A stretch of 64,000 nucleotides of DNA from Bradyrhizobium yuanmingense (GTDB taxonomy: Bacteria > Pseudomonadota > Alphaproteobacteria > Rhizobiales > Xanthobacteraceae): assembly GCF_029167105.1 (NCBI RefSeq), contig NZ_JARFML010000001.1:62001-126000 (forward strand), given 5' to 3'. Positions 16,564 through 24,944 of this stretch are shown in pieces. The translations under genes and the position numbers were made by a program. The notes below the pieces were generated by a model that saw only the letters and a program-made list of their open reading frames with translations, was not told where the DNA came from and ran no database searches. Position 1 is the stretch's first letter; every line of letters starts with the position of its first letter.

Positions 16564-17457
16564 TTAAGCCAGCATCGACTGCTGGGCGAAGATACCCGCC
16601 ATCGCGCCCTGCGATGATGCCTGGGTGACCGAGGGCAAGAAGGGTGTGGTGAGGTCGCCGGCGGCGTAGATGCCGGGCATGCTGGTTTGGCGGCGTTCGT
16701 CGACCTTGAGGGCGATGCCGGTGGGCGTATCCACGGTGGCGAGGCCGAGTGATTCATGCAGGCTTGCGGACGGCTTGTTGCGCGGATGGGCGAACAGGAT
16801 GTCGACCGCGATAGTGCGGCCGGTGTCGAGATTGACGGTGGTGATATGGCCCTTGTGATGGGCGATCTCGACGATCCGGCCATCGACGACAGATATGTTG
16901 CGACGCGCCAGATCGGCCCGGACATCAGGCGGAATGTCGTGACCGTCGGCGAAGACAGTCAACTTGTCGGTCCAATCGAGGAACAGCCTGACCTGATTGT
17001 GCGACTGCGGGCCGGACCAAACGAGGCCCCAATGCTGGCCGGCGACTTCAAAGCCATCGCAATACGGGCAGGGCACGATCGACGTGCCCCAGCTTTCGGC
17101 GTAGCCCGGAACATCAGGCATCTGGTCGGCGACGCCATAGCTCAGGATCAGGCGGCGCGCCCTAAAGCTTTCGCCATCGGACGTGCGGACGTTGAAATCG
17201 TCGATAGCGCCGAAGACGCTGTCGGCCCGGCCATTGACCAGCCTGATCGTGGGATAGCGCGCCAGCTGCTGCCGCGCCTCGGCCAGGATGTCCAGCGGCG
17301 GCTTGTGATCGTGGCCCAGCAAACCATGCGAGTGGCTGGCGAAGAGGTTGCGCGGCAGGCCGGTGTCGAGAACGGTGACCTTGCGGCGGGCACGGCCGAG
17401 CTGCAGGGCGCCGGCGAGACCGGCAAAGCTGCCGCCGATGATGATGACGTCATCCAT
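16564..17457 (-). CDS. Thioredoxin-reductase-like NAD(P)/FAD-dependent oxidoreductase
   Basis: The 297 residues begin MDDVIIIGGSFAGLAGALQLGRARRKVTVLDTG, an FAD-binding Rossmann fold (GGSFAG at 8-13). CPYC (C130, C133) is in VPCPYCDGFEVAG, the redox-active disulfide position, and GIYAAGDLTTPFLPSVTQASSQGAMAG is the C-terminal FAD signature. The second NAD(P) motif is weak (GLVWSGPQSHNQ in place of GxGxxA), so it is closer to flavoprotein monothiol or disulfide oxidases than to classic TrxB. Divergent from a TetR gene across a palindrome, it is probably induced under that regulator's signal together with the methyltransferase gene. Confidence 0.88.
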   Translation of the reverse strand: MDDVIIIGGSFAGLAGALQLGRARRKVTVLDTGLPRNLFASHSHGLLGHDHKPPLDILAEARQQLARYPTIRLVNGRADSVFGAIDDFNVRTSDGESFRARRLILSYGVADQMPDVPGYAESWGTSIVPCPYCDGFEVAGQHWGLVWSGPQSHNQVRLFLDWTDKLTVFADGHDIPPDVRADLARRNISVVDGRIVEIAHHKGHITTVNLDTGRTIAVDILFAHPRNKPSASLHESLGLATVDTPTGIALKVDERRQTSMPGIYAAGDLTTPFLPSVTQASSQGAMAGIFAQQSMLA

Positions 17458-17525
17458 GGTGATGGGCTCCGTTGGAGGACAGGTCGAGACCTACCCATTG
17501 GCTTGGACATTTTGGAAACTGCGTG

Positions 17526-17551
17526 GTATCGTAATTCAAGAATTATGATAC
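17526..17551. promoter_or_regulatory. Palindromic TetR operator
   Basis: Inverted repeat with arms gtatc-n-taattc and gaatta-n-gatac around a central AA. It lies in the divergent spacer between the flavoprotein gene and the TetR gene and covers an in-frame ATG at 17545, which argues that translation starts downstream at the GTG at 17572. Confidence 0.8.
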
Positions 17552-17571
17552 TGTCAAGTACTGGAATTGTC

Positions 17572-18225
17572 GTGACCAAAAACAGCCAGGGCCGGCGCGG
17601 CCGGCCCGCCAACGAGGGACTTGGCCAAACGATCATCGACGCCGCGCGCGAACTGTTTGTGGAGCTGGGATTTCAAGCGACGACATTGGACCACGTCGCC
17701 CGCCGCGCGAAGATATCCAAGCTCAGCATCTACAGGCACTTCGAGAACAAGGAGGCGCTGTTCAGCGCGGCCATGGCGGCCGGCTGCCAGCAATTGTTTG
17801 CACCACAGGCCCTTCTCGAAGGCGACGACGGTTCGGTCGAAGATCAGCTCATGGCGGTGGGATCACTACTGCTTCGCACGCTGCTCAGACCGGACGTCCG
17901 CAGTGTCGAAGCCATGGTCATGGCCGACAAGACCAATCAAACGTCGCTAAGCAGGCTCCATTACGAAGCCGGTCCCGCCCATGTCGTCGCCCAGATCGAG
18001 GGCCTGTTGCGTCAGTTGCATGCGAAGGCGCTTCTGAATGTGCCCGATCCTCTCCAATCCGCCCGCTTGTTTGCCGCGCTTTTCAAAGGATCCGATCTCC
18101 TGATGATCGCACGCTTCGATCAGGCGAGAGCAGAGGACGACGAGGAAATCGAATCCTATTGCCGGTCGGCCGTCGCCATGTTCATCGCCGCGCACGCTGG
18201 CAGGGACGACGCGGTATCGCGGTGA
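17572..18225 (+). CDS. TetR/AcrR family transcriptional regulator
   Basis: A frame runs open from far upstream, antisense to the flavoprotein gene, but the real protein begins near the GTG at 17572 (MTKNSQGRRGRPANEG; 217 residues), after the operator. An ATG at 17545 sits within the operator and is a poorer choice. The HTH covers about 16-60: IIDAARELFVELGFQATTLDHVARRAKISKLSIYRHFENKEALFSAAM. It probably represses its own gene and the divergent flavoprotein/methyltransferase pair. The stop codon sits at the edge of an imperfect palindrome (18222-18287). Confidence 0.9.
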   Translation: MTKNSQGRRGRPANEGLGQTIIDAARELFVELGFQATTLDHVARRAKISKLSIYRHFENKEALFSAAMAAGCQQLFAPQALLEGDDGSVEDQLMAVGSLLLRTLLRPDVRSVEAMVMADKTNQTSLSRLHYEAGPAHVVAQIEGLLRQLHAKALLNVPDPLQSARLFAALFKGSDLLMIARFDQARAEDDEEIESYCRSAVAMFIAAHAGRDDAVSR

Positions 18226-18287
18226 CAATGCACCTAATTCAGGACTTCGGACCCGCGAAAGCCGGAGTTAATTGTGTGCACTGTCAC
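18222..18287. repeat. Imperfect palindrome with terminal arms (terminator or small repeat)
   Basis: The arms gtgacaatgcacctaattca (18222-18241) and ttaattgtgtgcactgtcac (18268-18287) are inverted copies with four mismatches around a 26-base centre. The element follows the TetR gene and could fold as a long hairpin. Part of the right arm recurs at 16006-16018. Confidence 0.65.
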
Positions 18288-18368
18288 CGTTATCCCAGGC
18301 AGTTTTTCTGCTGAGGAACCTGGTGCCGAGAGGCGACTTGAGTGGTCATCGACTTCTGAGGACTCGCC

Positions 18369-18845
18369 ATGGCCATCGATGCGTTCGCCGGCACCACGCC
18401 CATGTTTCTGCCCGAGCAGTTCTTCGTCGGCCGCCTGGAAGGATGGGCGGTGGTCGAGAGCCTCGTCGGCGGGCTTCTGAAGCGCGCGTCGATCACGGCG
18501 CATGGCGAACTGGACGCGGACACCGACACCATCGTCCTGACCGAAACCTACACCTTCGATGACGGCCACAGCGACACGCTGCGCTGGACCATTCACAAGC
18601 TGGGCGTAGGTCAATACACCGGCCATGAAAATCGCCTGGACGGCGAAGCCACCGGCGAGCAGGCCGGTTGTGCCTTCCATTGGACCTACACGCGCGACAC
18701 GCCCCAGGGCGATGGCAAGTCGTTCAAGCTGAACTTCGATGACTGGTTCTACGCGATCGATGACCGTGCCTGCATCGTGCGCGGAAGCGCCGGGCGCGCC
18801 GGCATTCCGTTCGCGACAGCGCATGTGACGTATCGGAAGCTTTAG
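18369..18845 (+). CDS. DUF3833 family protein
   Basis: The 158-residue protein has the DUF3833 pattern: FLPEQFFVGRLEGWAVVESLVG, TYTFDDGHSDTLRWTI, GQYTGHENRLDGEATGEQAG, SFKLNFDDWFYAIDD and a final FATAHVTYRKL. The fold is a lipocalin-like beta barrel and the function is unknown. It has no signal peptide in the chosen frame, whereas many family members are lipoproteins. It lies between the TetR gene and a TTG-start gene, with 143 bp of spacer upstream. Confidence 0.85.
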   Translation: MAIDAFAGTTPMFLPEQFFVGRLEGWAVVESLVGGLLKRASITAHGELDADTDTIVLTETYTFDDGHSDTLRWTIHKLGVGQYTGHENRLDGEATGEQAGCAFHWTYTRDTPQGDGKSFKLNFDDWFYAIDDRACIVRGSAGRAGIPFATAHVTYRKL

Positions 18846-18891
18846 GTTCGCCCGACCCGGGCGGCAGCCCCGCTCCCCTGCGCGCCCTTCC

Positions 18892-18917
18892 TCGCGATTA
18901 ACATTTTTGAATCGCGA
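18892..18917. terminator. Hairpin downstream of the DUF3833 gene (possible terminator or operator)
   Basis: A perfect 8-bp inverted repeat, TCGCGATT (18892-18899) and AATCGCGA (18910-18917), spans a 10-base loop containing TTTTT. No T-run follows the stem, so intrinsic termination is only one option. Confidence 0.35.
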
Positions 18918-18997
18918 AGGCACCGAAGCAAAGTACGGTGGGCGTTCCCGGGAAGGGATCTTCTGGCGCTGATTGATCCAGGGCGGGGGCGGGGGCG

Positions 18998-19420
18998 TTG
19001 AATTTCCAGGTGACAGTCTTGAAGATCCTGGTGAGCTATCCGGACGGCTTTGCCGTCATGGACGACCTCAAGCGCGACATGGCCATCCTGGCAACCAGTG
19101 GCCGCGATTGGGCCGACCGGACGAGGCGTCTCGCCAGCCGGGTGCCGGACCTCGACATCTTTTCACAAGGGCTGGTCGAGCGCATCAGCGGCGGCTGGAG
19201 ACTGACGTCCAAGGGGCGGGACATATTGGAGTTCATGGAAGCCCGCCCGGCACCAAGCCAGCCGAGGCTGGCGTCGCCCGTCGATGAGGCGTCCCCACCG
19301 GTCGTTGAGATTGCTCCGCGTCCCCCGCTCCCGCAGCCAGCCGACCGGGCCAAGCGCCGGCGCGAGCGCCGAGAGCGCCGCCGCGAAGCCCGCGAACGGG
19401 CGAGGGCGAACGCCTCCTGA
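18998..19420 (+). CDS. Conserved hypothetical protein with basic C-terminal tail
   Basis: Translation probably starts at the TTG at 18998 (MNFQVTVLKILVSYPDGFAVMDDLKRDMAILATSGRDWADRTRRLA; 140 residues); there is no good ATG nearby. The first 85 residues look like a winged-helix-type domain (DIFSQGLVERISGGWRLTSKGRDILEFMEARP). The rest is a Pro-rich linker followed by a strongly basic run of Arg, Glu and Ala, as in nucleic-acid-binding tails. I recall similar proteins across Bradyrhizobium but no function. Confidence 0.75.
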   Translation: MNFQVTVLKILVSYPDGFAVMDDLKRDMAILATSGRDWADRTRRLASRVPDLDIFSQGLVERISGGWRLTSKGRDILEFMEARPAPSQPRLASPVDEASPPVVEIAPRPPLPQPADRAKRRRERRERRREARERARANAS

Positions 19421-19716
19421 ACCGGGATTGAGGTCGACACCGAACGAGCGGTCCATCGCTATGGGCATCTGCACCTGGCAACCTCTTGCGCCGCAGGGTC
19501 CGGATCGCCGGCTGTCTTTCTCTAGATCAAGATGAGAAACTGGTCCGCTGACGATGAAGTGACTGCGGTTGTTGCTCTTGGTCCAGAAGTTCTGCCGTCC
19601 GCCTCGATATGGCCGATCGTGATGTTTCGAGCTCAGCGCTCGAGCGACAAGCCGCGCGGAATAGGTGGGGCCAATCTCGCCGCGCTCAAAGGGCGGCGAC
19701 GCGGCGGCGAGGCGTG
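19421..19716. other. Gap with no supported gene
   Basis: Only out-of-frame or antisense open frames are seen, with no recognisable protein. Nothing else is evident. Confidence 0.4.
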
Positions 19717-19950
19717 TTAACCACCCCATCCCTCGTACGGATTATGACCTGGTTCTGGTTGATCATTATAGTGCGGGGTCGGTTGATGGCGGGCCGGCCG
19801 TGCCGGTGAATAAGCCCAGGCCGCAGCGGTCCCAGTCGTCAAGACACGAGAATGCGCTGTCGCATGATGCCGATGGACCTGGCCCGCCACCGCGGCGCTG
19901 ACGGGTGCGCACAGGATAATGAAGAGGCTCAAAACGATACCCGATCGCAT
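19717..19950 (-). CDS. Small secreted His/Pro-rich protein
   Basis: The frame extends upstream, but the signal peptide begins at the ATG at 19950: MRSGIVLSLFIILCAPVSAAVAG. The mature part (77 residues in total) is QVHRHHATAHSRVLTTGTAAAWAYSPARPARHQPTPHYNDQPEPGHNPYEGWGG, a His-rich hydrophilic segment with a C-terminal YEGWGG as in other small Bradyrhizobium exported proteins. A metal-binding role is conceivable from the His content, but nothing supports it directly. Confidence 0.7.
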   Translation of the reverse strand: MRSGIVLSLFIILCAPVSAAVAGQVHRHHATAHSRVLTTGTAAAWAYSPARPARHQPTPHYNDQPEPGHNPYEGWGG

Positions 19951-20342
19951 GGCAGTTTCTCCGATAGATCTACGATGAGGAGTTAGATGAGCCTCGGTCC
20001 ACGCCCTCGCAATCGGCCACGCCTGCAAGACTGGTAACGTCCTCGGCATCACGCGCGGGTTGGCGGTCGAATTCGTGCGAATCTGCAAACCCCGCACTCG
20101 GCTTCATGCTGGCCGTTGCGTCACGGTTTGGAGTCTTTCGTCGCCGGGGGTGCGTCACGCAATGATGAGCATGCCGATTTGCCATTCGCGCAGGCGTGAT
20201 TGTTCACCCACGTGTTTTTCCCGAGCGCATCCCCACCTAATGTTCAACGAAGAAATTCGAAGGAAACGCATTTCAACAGAGCAGCCGGTTCGAGTCAGCG
20301 CGAATGCTCCGCACGAAAACAACAGCAGTTCGGAGCACGACC
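19951..20342. other. Divergent intergenic region without genes
   Basis: The two flanking secreted-protein genes diverge from here. No gene or convincing regulatory motif is seen. Confidence 0.4.
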
Positions 20343-20621
20343 ATGACTGGATTCAGGACCTTTGTTATTGCAGCGATGATGTCGATTGGCGCGGTAAGCT
20401 CTGCGAGCGCCCAGTGCCCGTTGTGGGCGATTCAAGATCCAGATTCGTTTCAGGCGCAATATCCCGATCGGGATGTGCTGAACGACTGCGAATTGACGCC
20501 TGCAGGCAGAATGGGCCTGGAACGCCCTGGCGGCGCGGCTCCCTTGTTTGGGTCCAACAGGGCTTATGAGACAACGCCTGACGTTGCCCAGCGCCACGGC
20601 TTTCAACACCGATCGCGGTGA
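20343..20621 (+). CDS. Small secreted protein, unknown function
   Basis: I start at the ATG at 20343, which opens a signal peptide (MTGFRTFVIAAMMSIGAVSSASA), rather than at the upstream ATG at 20304. The 92-residue product has two cysteines in the mature part (AQCPLWAIQ... and NDCELTPAGRMG) and ends HGFQHRSR. No family is recognised. The adjacent frame stays open for about 50 bases past the stop, which I do not interpret as a frameshift. Confidence 0.6.
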   Translation: MTGFRTFVIAAMMSIGAVSSASAQCPLWAIQDPDSFQAQYPDRDVLNDCELTPAGRMGLERPGGAAPLFGSNRAYETTPDVAQRHGFQHRSR

Positions 20622-21382
20622 GTATCTGAAAATGGATCCGGATGGTCGGATTCCGGCAGAGAAACCGTAGCGCGCCAGGTCGAATGATCAGAAAATCAAT
20701 CCGCACACCTTCGGTACGCGACCGTTTTCAGCGATTCCTGAGTGCTGTCGGGACCAATCAAATGCGAGTCGATTAAGCCATTGATTTCGTGTCCGTCGCC
20801 AAAAGATCGCGAGTCGGAAAAACAAGGAAGTGCGAGTCGTTTCAGGTCACTTCCAAAGATTTGCGAGTCGAATGGGTGATGACGCCGGATCTTGGGTTGG
20901 ATGCCGCGATTTGTTGTCCAGATGTCGTGGTCTTGTGGAGCTTGGTGCTGCGAGCGCGGCCCGCAATGAACAACCTGCTCGAGGAAAACCGTCGGGGCCA
21001 AATTTAGTACAAGTCGTCTGAAGCGGTGGAGCGCTATCGAGAGATCGATGTGCGATCGTCGAGCGCCGCCGGTCGAGGCCTTATAGTCGGGATGGGCGCA
21101 GGGGAGTGCGCAACAGCTTCCTCGATCGCGGGAGATGAGCGAGGTTCCGCCTTAGCTATTCTGCGGTCGCCACCGCGGCGATCAGGCCGCTTTGCAGAAG
21201 TGCACGGAAGCACAGCGTGAGCAGCGCACTTCGGAAGAAGGACGCGATGCTCACGAGCTTACCGCAGGACGTGCCTGACGTGGCCACGCGCGAATAGAAC
21301 GACGCACTTCATCGACTCTATCCTCGACGCGATCGGCAATGCGTCCCCGCTGGTCCAGACCAATGGTTGCTGAGTGCGGGGG
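20622..21382. other. Gene-poor region with a cluster of GCGAGTCG motifs
   Basis: No convincing gene is present in these 760 bases; the short frames on both strands lack recognisable features. The octamer GCGAGTCG occurs four times within 107 bases (20764, 20809, 20832 and 20863), always in the same orientation. Confidence 0.5.
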
Positions 21383-21775
21383 TTAGCTGCAGCTCAGCGG
21401 TAACGGCAGGTCGGGATGCAACTCGTACCAGTCGTAGCAATCTGGATAGGCGCCGTAGAATCCATAGCCGCCTCTGCGGAAGTGGTGAAACGCGTGCTGG
21501 CGCAGGCCTCCATCATGACCACCGAAGCCAAGGTGCTCGCCGCCGAACCGGGCGCCGCCGGCAAAATCTCCCTCATGGCCCATGCCGCCGAAATGCGCGC
21601 CGCCGCCGAAGCCCGCATGTCCAGCGCCGAAGCCTGCATGTCCGCCGCCAAAGCCGCCGCCGCCAAAACCACCGCCGTGGCCACCGCCACCACCGCCGCC
21701 ATGTGCATTGGCCGCGCCGACGGCGAGCGTCGAGGCGAGTGCTGCTGTCGCCAGAATCATGATTGCACGTCTCAT
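21383..21775 (-). CDS. Secreted glycine/histidine-rich protein
   Basis: The 130-residue protein has a signal peptide (MRRAIMILATAALASTLAVGAANA) followed by Gly/His/Phe repeats (GGGHGGGFGGGGFGGGHAGFGAGHAGFGGG) and a C-terminal aromatic part (FRRGGYGFYGAYPDCYDWYELHPDLPLPLSCS) with two cysteines. Such Gly-rich exported proteins are frequent in rhizobia and are presumed cell-surface or structural proteins. The opposite strand is also open throughout because of the biased composition, but only this strand has a signal peptide. Confidence 0.8.
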   Translation of the reverse strand: MRRAIMILATAALASTLAVGAANAHGGGGGGGHGGGFGGGGFGGGHAGFGAGHAGFGGGAHFGGMGHEGDFAGGARFGGEHLGFGGHDGGLRQHAFHHFRRGGYGFYGAYPDCYDWYELHPDLPLPLSCS

Positions 21776-21948
21776 GGATGACTCCTCTTGTTGCGCTGTC
21801 CGGGCACGTTCCGCGCGAGGTTGCCGATGGCCGGGTCAGTGATGAGGGAGAGGTAGGTCCGGTACGCGGCGATCCAACTGAATTCGGTGACATATATCAG
21901 GCAAGCCGCTCGCGAACAGCGTCTCGCGGATCGGCGCGACGCACGCGT

Positions 21949-21979
21949 AGGAGCGGGCCGACCAACGCAGTCCGCTCCT
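21949..21979. terminator. Inverted repeat downstream of the 22028-22279 gene
   Basis: AGGAGCGG (21949-21956) and CCGCTCCT (21972-21979) form a perfect 8-bp stem about 50 bp after the stop of the minus-strand gene. There is no clear T-run, so termination is only possible. Confidence 0.3.
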
Positions 21980-22027
21980 TGTCATTGCAAAACGCGGCGA
22001 ACCTACAAGGCAGGCCGCGTCACCTAA

Positions 22028-22279
22028 TCAGTACCAGCTGCCTGTGCCCGGCTCACACGGCACGTTGTTGCCGGTCCACGGCGCGGTGGCAAAGGCGCCG
22101 ACGCGCGGCGCCGGAACGCAGGCGCGCTCGCCCGGATAATGGAACGGCGTGGTCGCCGCGACTGTATCGGCGGCCACGTCAGGCCGCTGCGCGGCGCGCT
22201 GGTGCTCGCGCGCCATGACTGGGCTACCCAGCATTGCGGCCGCGATCAATCCGATCGAGAATAGTTTGGACGTGGTCAT
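22028..22279 (-). CDS. Small secreted protein, unknown function
   Basis: The 83-residue product begins MTTSKLFSIGLIAAAMLGSPVMA, a signal peptide, and has two cysteines in the mature part (ERACVPAPRVGAFATAPWTGNNVPCEPGTGSWY). A GGAGAGAG ribosome site precedes the ATG. I recall proteins with the VPCEPGTGSWY ending in other Bradyrhizobium genomes; the role is unknown. Confidence 0.75.
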   Translation of the reverse strand: MTTSKLFSIGLIAAAMLGSPVMAREHQRAAQRPDVAADTVAATTPFHYPGERACVPAPRVGAFATAPWTGNNVPCEPGTGSWY

Positions 22280-22769
22280 TCGCTCTCTCCTCTGACGACA
22301 TCAGGCCGATCAAGCCGGCTCAGCGACGATGTGCGAACGATCGGCTACGTTTCCAACGCACGATTTGCTCACTGCATTTCAACCGCCCGAGAGCCGCTGC
22401 GGTGTCGCGACCACGATCGTGCGAATGCATAACATCCGTGGCGCCTGAGACGACAGCACGTGCGTTGACGGCATATGTTCGATCCGGCGCGGTTGGCAGC
22501 GGAGCCCGGAAGATGATCATTACATTCGTAACACACATCGTGCGCGCGCTCGTGCTGTTGGCGGCACGCACAGCCGACAACATGAATCGCAATTTAGTGG
22601 CGCGGTGCGCCCGGCAAGCCTACCTCATAACGCAGCAGGCGACCGGCAACAGGCGGCATCAGCGACGCGCGTCCGACGTACGCGGGCACGGAGCATGACA
22701 CGGCCCGACGCCGTACCCGTGCAGTCCAACCGCGCATCAAGGCGCCGTGAGGACTATGGGGCGAGGCTC
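22280..22769. promoter_or_regulatory. Intergenic region upstream of the two-component operon
   Basis: About 490 bases separate the divergent secreted-protein gene from the response regulator gene. Open frames here are Arg-rich and not convincing. The promoter of the regulator/kinase/efflux operon must be in this stretch, but I cannot point to a specific box. Confidence 0.4.
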
Positions 22770-23447
22770 ATGACCCGGATTCTCCTGATTGAGGACGACA
22801 CTGAAACCGCCGAGGCGATCCTCGCCGAACTCGGAGATCGCGGCTTCGAGGTGCAGTGGGCCGGCAACGGCGTCGAGGGTCTCGCGCGGGCGCGTGCGTC
22901 GAGTCCCGATGCCATGATCGTCGATCGCATGCTTCCCGGGGTTGACGGGCTGACCGTCATCGAGACGCTGCGCAAGGAGCAGGTGAGGACGCCCGTGCTG
23001 GTGTTGAGTGCGCTTGGCGCCGTGAATGACCGGGTGCGCGGGTTGCGCATGGGCGGGGACGACTATCTCACAAAGCCGTTCGCGCTTATCGAACTGGTTG
23101 CGCGAATCGAGGCGCTGCTGCGCCGGCCGAGCGACAGCCGCGAAACCATCCTGCATGTCGGGCCCCTCGAGCTCGATCTGATCGAGCGCGCCGCGCGACG
23201 CGGCGAGCGCAGGCTCGACCTGTTGCCGCGCGAATTCCGCTTGCTCGAGTACATGATGCGCCGGAGCGATCAGCTCTTGACGCGCGCGATGCTGCTCGAG
23301 GAGGTCTGGAACTACAAGTTCGTTCCGGCGACCACCAACCTGATCGACGTGCATATGGGCCGGCTTCGCCACAAGGTGGACGGTCCAGGGGAGACACAGC
23401 TCATCCACAATGTCCGAGGCTCCGGCTTCGTCCTTCGCTCGAGGTAG
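22770..23447 (+). CDS. OmpR/PhoB-family response regulator
   Basis: I begin at the ATG at 22770 (225 residues), since the open frame upstream is not protein-like. The receiver domain has E8-D10, phospho-acceptor D52 in MIVDRMLPGVDG, S80 and K102 (YLTKPF). The C-terminal winged helix (about 130-223) contains LLPREFRLLEYMMRRSDQLLTRAMLLEEVWNYKF and VDVHMGRLRHKV-like residues with a final HNVRGSGFVL. The cognate kinase gene starts 12 bp downstream. It probably activates the RND efflux genes that follow. Confidence 0.95.
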   Translation: MTRILLIEDDTETAEAILAELGDRGFEVQWAGNGVEGLARARASSPDAMIVDRMLPGVDGLTVIETLRKEQVRTPVLVLSALGAVNDRVRGLRMGGDDYLTKPFALIELVARIEALLRRPSDSRETILHVGPLELDLIERAARRGERRLDLLPREFRLLEYMMRRSDQLLTRAMLLEEVWNYKFVPATTNLIDVHMGRLRHKVDGPGETQLIHNVRGSGFVLRSR

Positions 23448-23459
23448 GAGGGACGGGCG

Positions 23460-24884
23460 ATGCAGCAGACACAGTTGATCCGCTCCAGCACATTTCTCTG
23501 GGCTCTGGCCGTGGCGGCCTCCTTCGCGCTGTTCGTGGTCGCCTTGTTCGCCTTCATCTACTGGAAGCTCGATGCCTATCTGGTTGCGCGGTCCGATCGC
23601 ATGATCACCACGCAGATCCACTTCGTCGCGGAATTGTCCCCGGCCCGCCGCGTCGGGGCCATCGCGGATCACCTCGCGCAGGATTCCAGGGGCGTGCAGT
23701 ACGCGGGACTGTTCGACGCCGCCGGCAAGAGGCTGGCCGGCAATATCGACCGCGTGCCGCGCGAACTCGGGCTCGATGGGGCGGCGCAGGGCGTGCGACT
23801 CGATCTGCTGGAGAAGCCGACGGCGCATGGTCCCGTCGTCAGGGCGGTCGGCAGCCGTCTCGAGGGCGGCGATGTCCTGGTGATGGGACGGAACGTCGAC
23901 GAGACGCGCGAGATAGCGAGCGTGGTAGGCCAGGCCCTGGCCCTGGGTCTGCTGCCGGCCTTCAGCCTCTGTCTGCTTGCGGGTGCCTGGCTGAGCTTGC
24001 GCGCCCAGCGACGCGTAGAGGAGGTCAACCAGCGGGTCCAGCGCATCGTGGCCGGCGAGCTGCGGGAGCGGCTTCCGGAGGGCGGGACGGACGACCCGTT
24101 TGCGCGGCTGGCGAGGATCGTCAACGGCATGCTCGACGAGATGGAGACGATGATCAATGCGCTCGCCGGCGTCGGCAACGACATCGCTCATGATCTCAGG
24201 ACGCCGCTGACCCGCGTCCGTCTGGCGCTGGAGCGCGGCCGGACGCATGCGGCGACGCTGGAACAGCTGCAGGACGTTGCGGACAAGGCCATTGCCGGCA
24301 TTGACCAGTCGCTCGCGATCGTCACGGCCTTGCTGCGCCTGACAGAGATCGAGAACAACCGCCGTATGGCCGGCTTTGGCGACGTCGCGCTCGACGAGAT
24401 TCTGCGGGAGGTGTGCGACGTCTACGAGCCGATTGCCGAGGACAAGCATGTCGGGCTCGGCGTCGTCACCGAGTGCAATGTGCAGGTGTGGGGTGACCGC
24501 GACCTGCTGTTCGAGGCAGTCGCCAACCTCGTCGACAACGCCATCAAGTTCACGCCGTCCGGCGGGCGGGTGGACCTCGCCCTGCAGGCGGAGGACGAGA
24601 CCGCGCTGGTGCGGGTTAGCGATACCGGGCCCGGCATCAGCGAGCAGGAGCGCGAAGCAGTGCTGCGGCGGTTCTACCGCTCCGACAAGATGCGCAATAC
24701 GCCGGGCGTCGGGCTTGGACTGAGCCTGGTGGCGGCGATCGTCAAGCTGCACGGCTTCCGGCTGATCATTGGCCCGGCTCCCGGTGGGCGGATCGAGATC
24801 CTCGCCTGGATCGGGAGTGCGGGCAGGCCCATCGCGCGCCGGTCACGCGCATTGCTGCACGCAGACGCGGGCCAGATGGGATGA
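23460..24884 (+). CDS. Membrane sensor histidine kinase
   Basis: The 474-residue protein has transmembrane segments at about 13-38 and 155-185, a 115-residue periplasmic sensor, a HAMP domain (QRRVEEVNQRVQRIVAGELRERLPEGGTDDPFARL), a HisKA box with H244 in NDIAHDLRTPLTRVRLALE, and an ATPase domain with N-box FEAVANLVDNAIKFTP and G-box DTGPGISEQE. It lies 12 bp after the response regulator gene and has a strong AGGAGGGA ribosome site. It is the partner of the upstream regulator; the signal is unknown, perhaps an envelope stress or efflux substrate. Confidence 0.95.
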   Translation: MQQTQLIRSSTFLWALAVAASFALFVVALFAFIYWKLDAYLVARSDRMITTQIHFVAELSPARRVGAIADHLAQDSRGVQYAGLFDAAGKRLAGNIDRVPRELGLDGAAQGVRLDLLEKPTAHGPVVRAVGSRLEGGDVLVMGRNVDETREIASVVGQALALGLLPAFSLCLLAGAWLSLRAQRRVEEVNQRVQRIVAGELRERLPEGGTDDPFARLARIVNGMLDEMETMINALAGVGNDIAHDLRTPLTRVRLALERGRTHAATLEQLQDVADKAIAGIDQSLAIVTALLRLTEIENNRRMAGFGDVALDEILREVCDVYEPIAEDKHVGLGVVTECNVQVWGDRDLLFEAVANLVDNAIKFTPSGGRVDLALQAEDETALVRVSDTGPGISEQEREAVLRRFYRSDKMRNTPGVGLGLSLVAAIVKLHGFRLIIGPAPGGRIEILAWIGSAGRPIARRSRALLHADAGQMG

Positions 24885-24944
24885 GCCAAATGACGTGTGA
24901 TGCCTCCGAGATCAATTAGCGGGCCCGGACTATAGGAGTGACAA

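Noticed and set aside
16756..17571. Long N-terminal extension of the TetR gene 17572-18225
   Set aside because: It is antisense to the flavoprotein gene and would place the regulator's operator inside the coding region; the HTH starts near the GTG at 17572.
20570..20670. Possible frameshift extending the small secreted protein 20343-20621
   Set aside because: The neighbouring frame is open for a short stretch only, and the ending HGFQHRSR is plausible as it stands.
20696..21001. Minus-strand open frame of 101 codons in the gene-poor region
   Set aside because: No signal peptide, no domain, no ribosome site that stands out, and it covers the GCGAGTCG cluster.
22737..24752. Long minus-strand open frame of 671 codons antisense to the two-component genes
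   Set aside because: It has a His/Arg/Gln-rich, low-hydrophobicity composition typical of GC-rich antisense frames, and the plus strand encodes clear receiver and kinase domains with ribosome sites.
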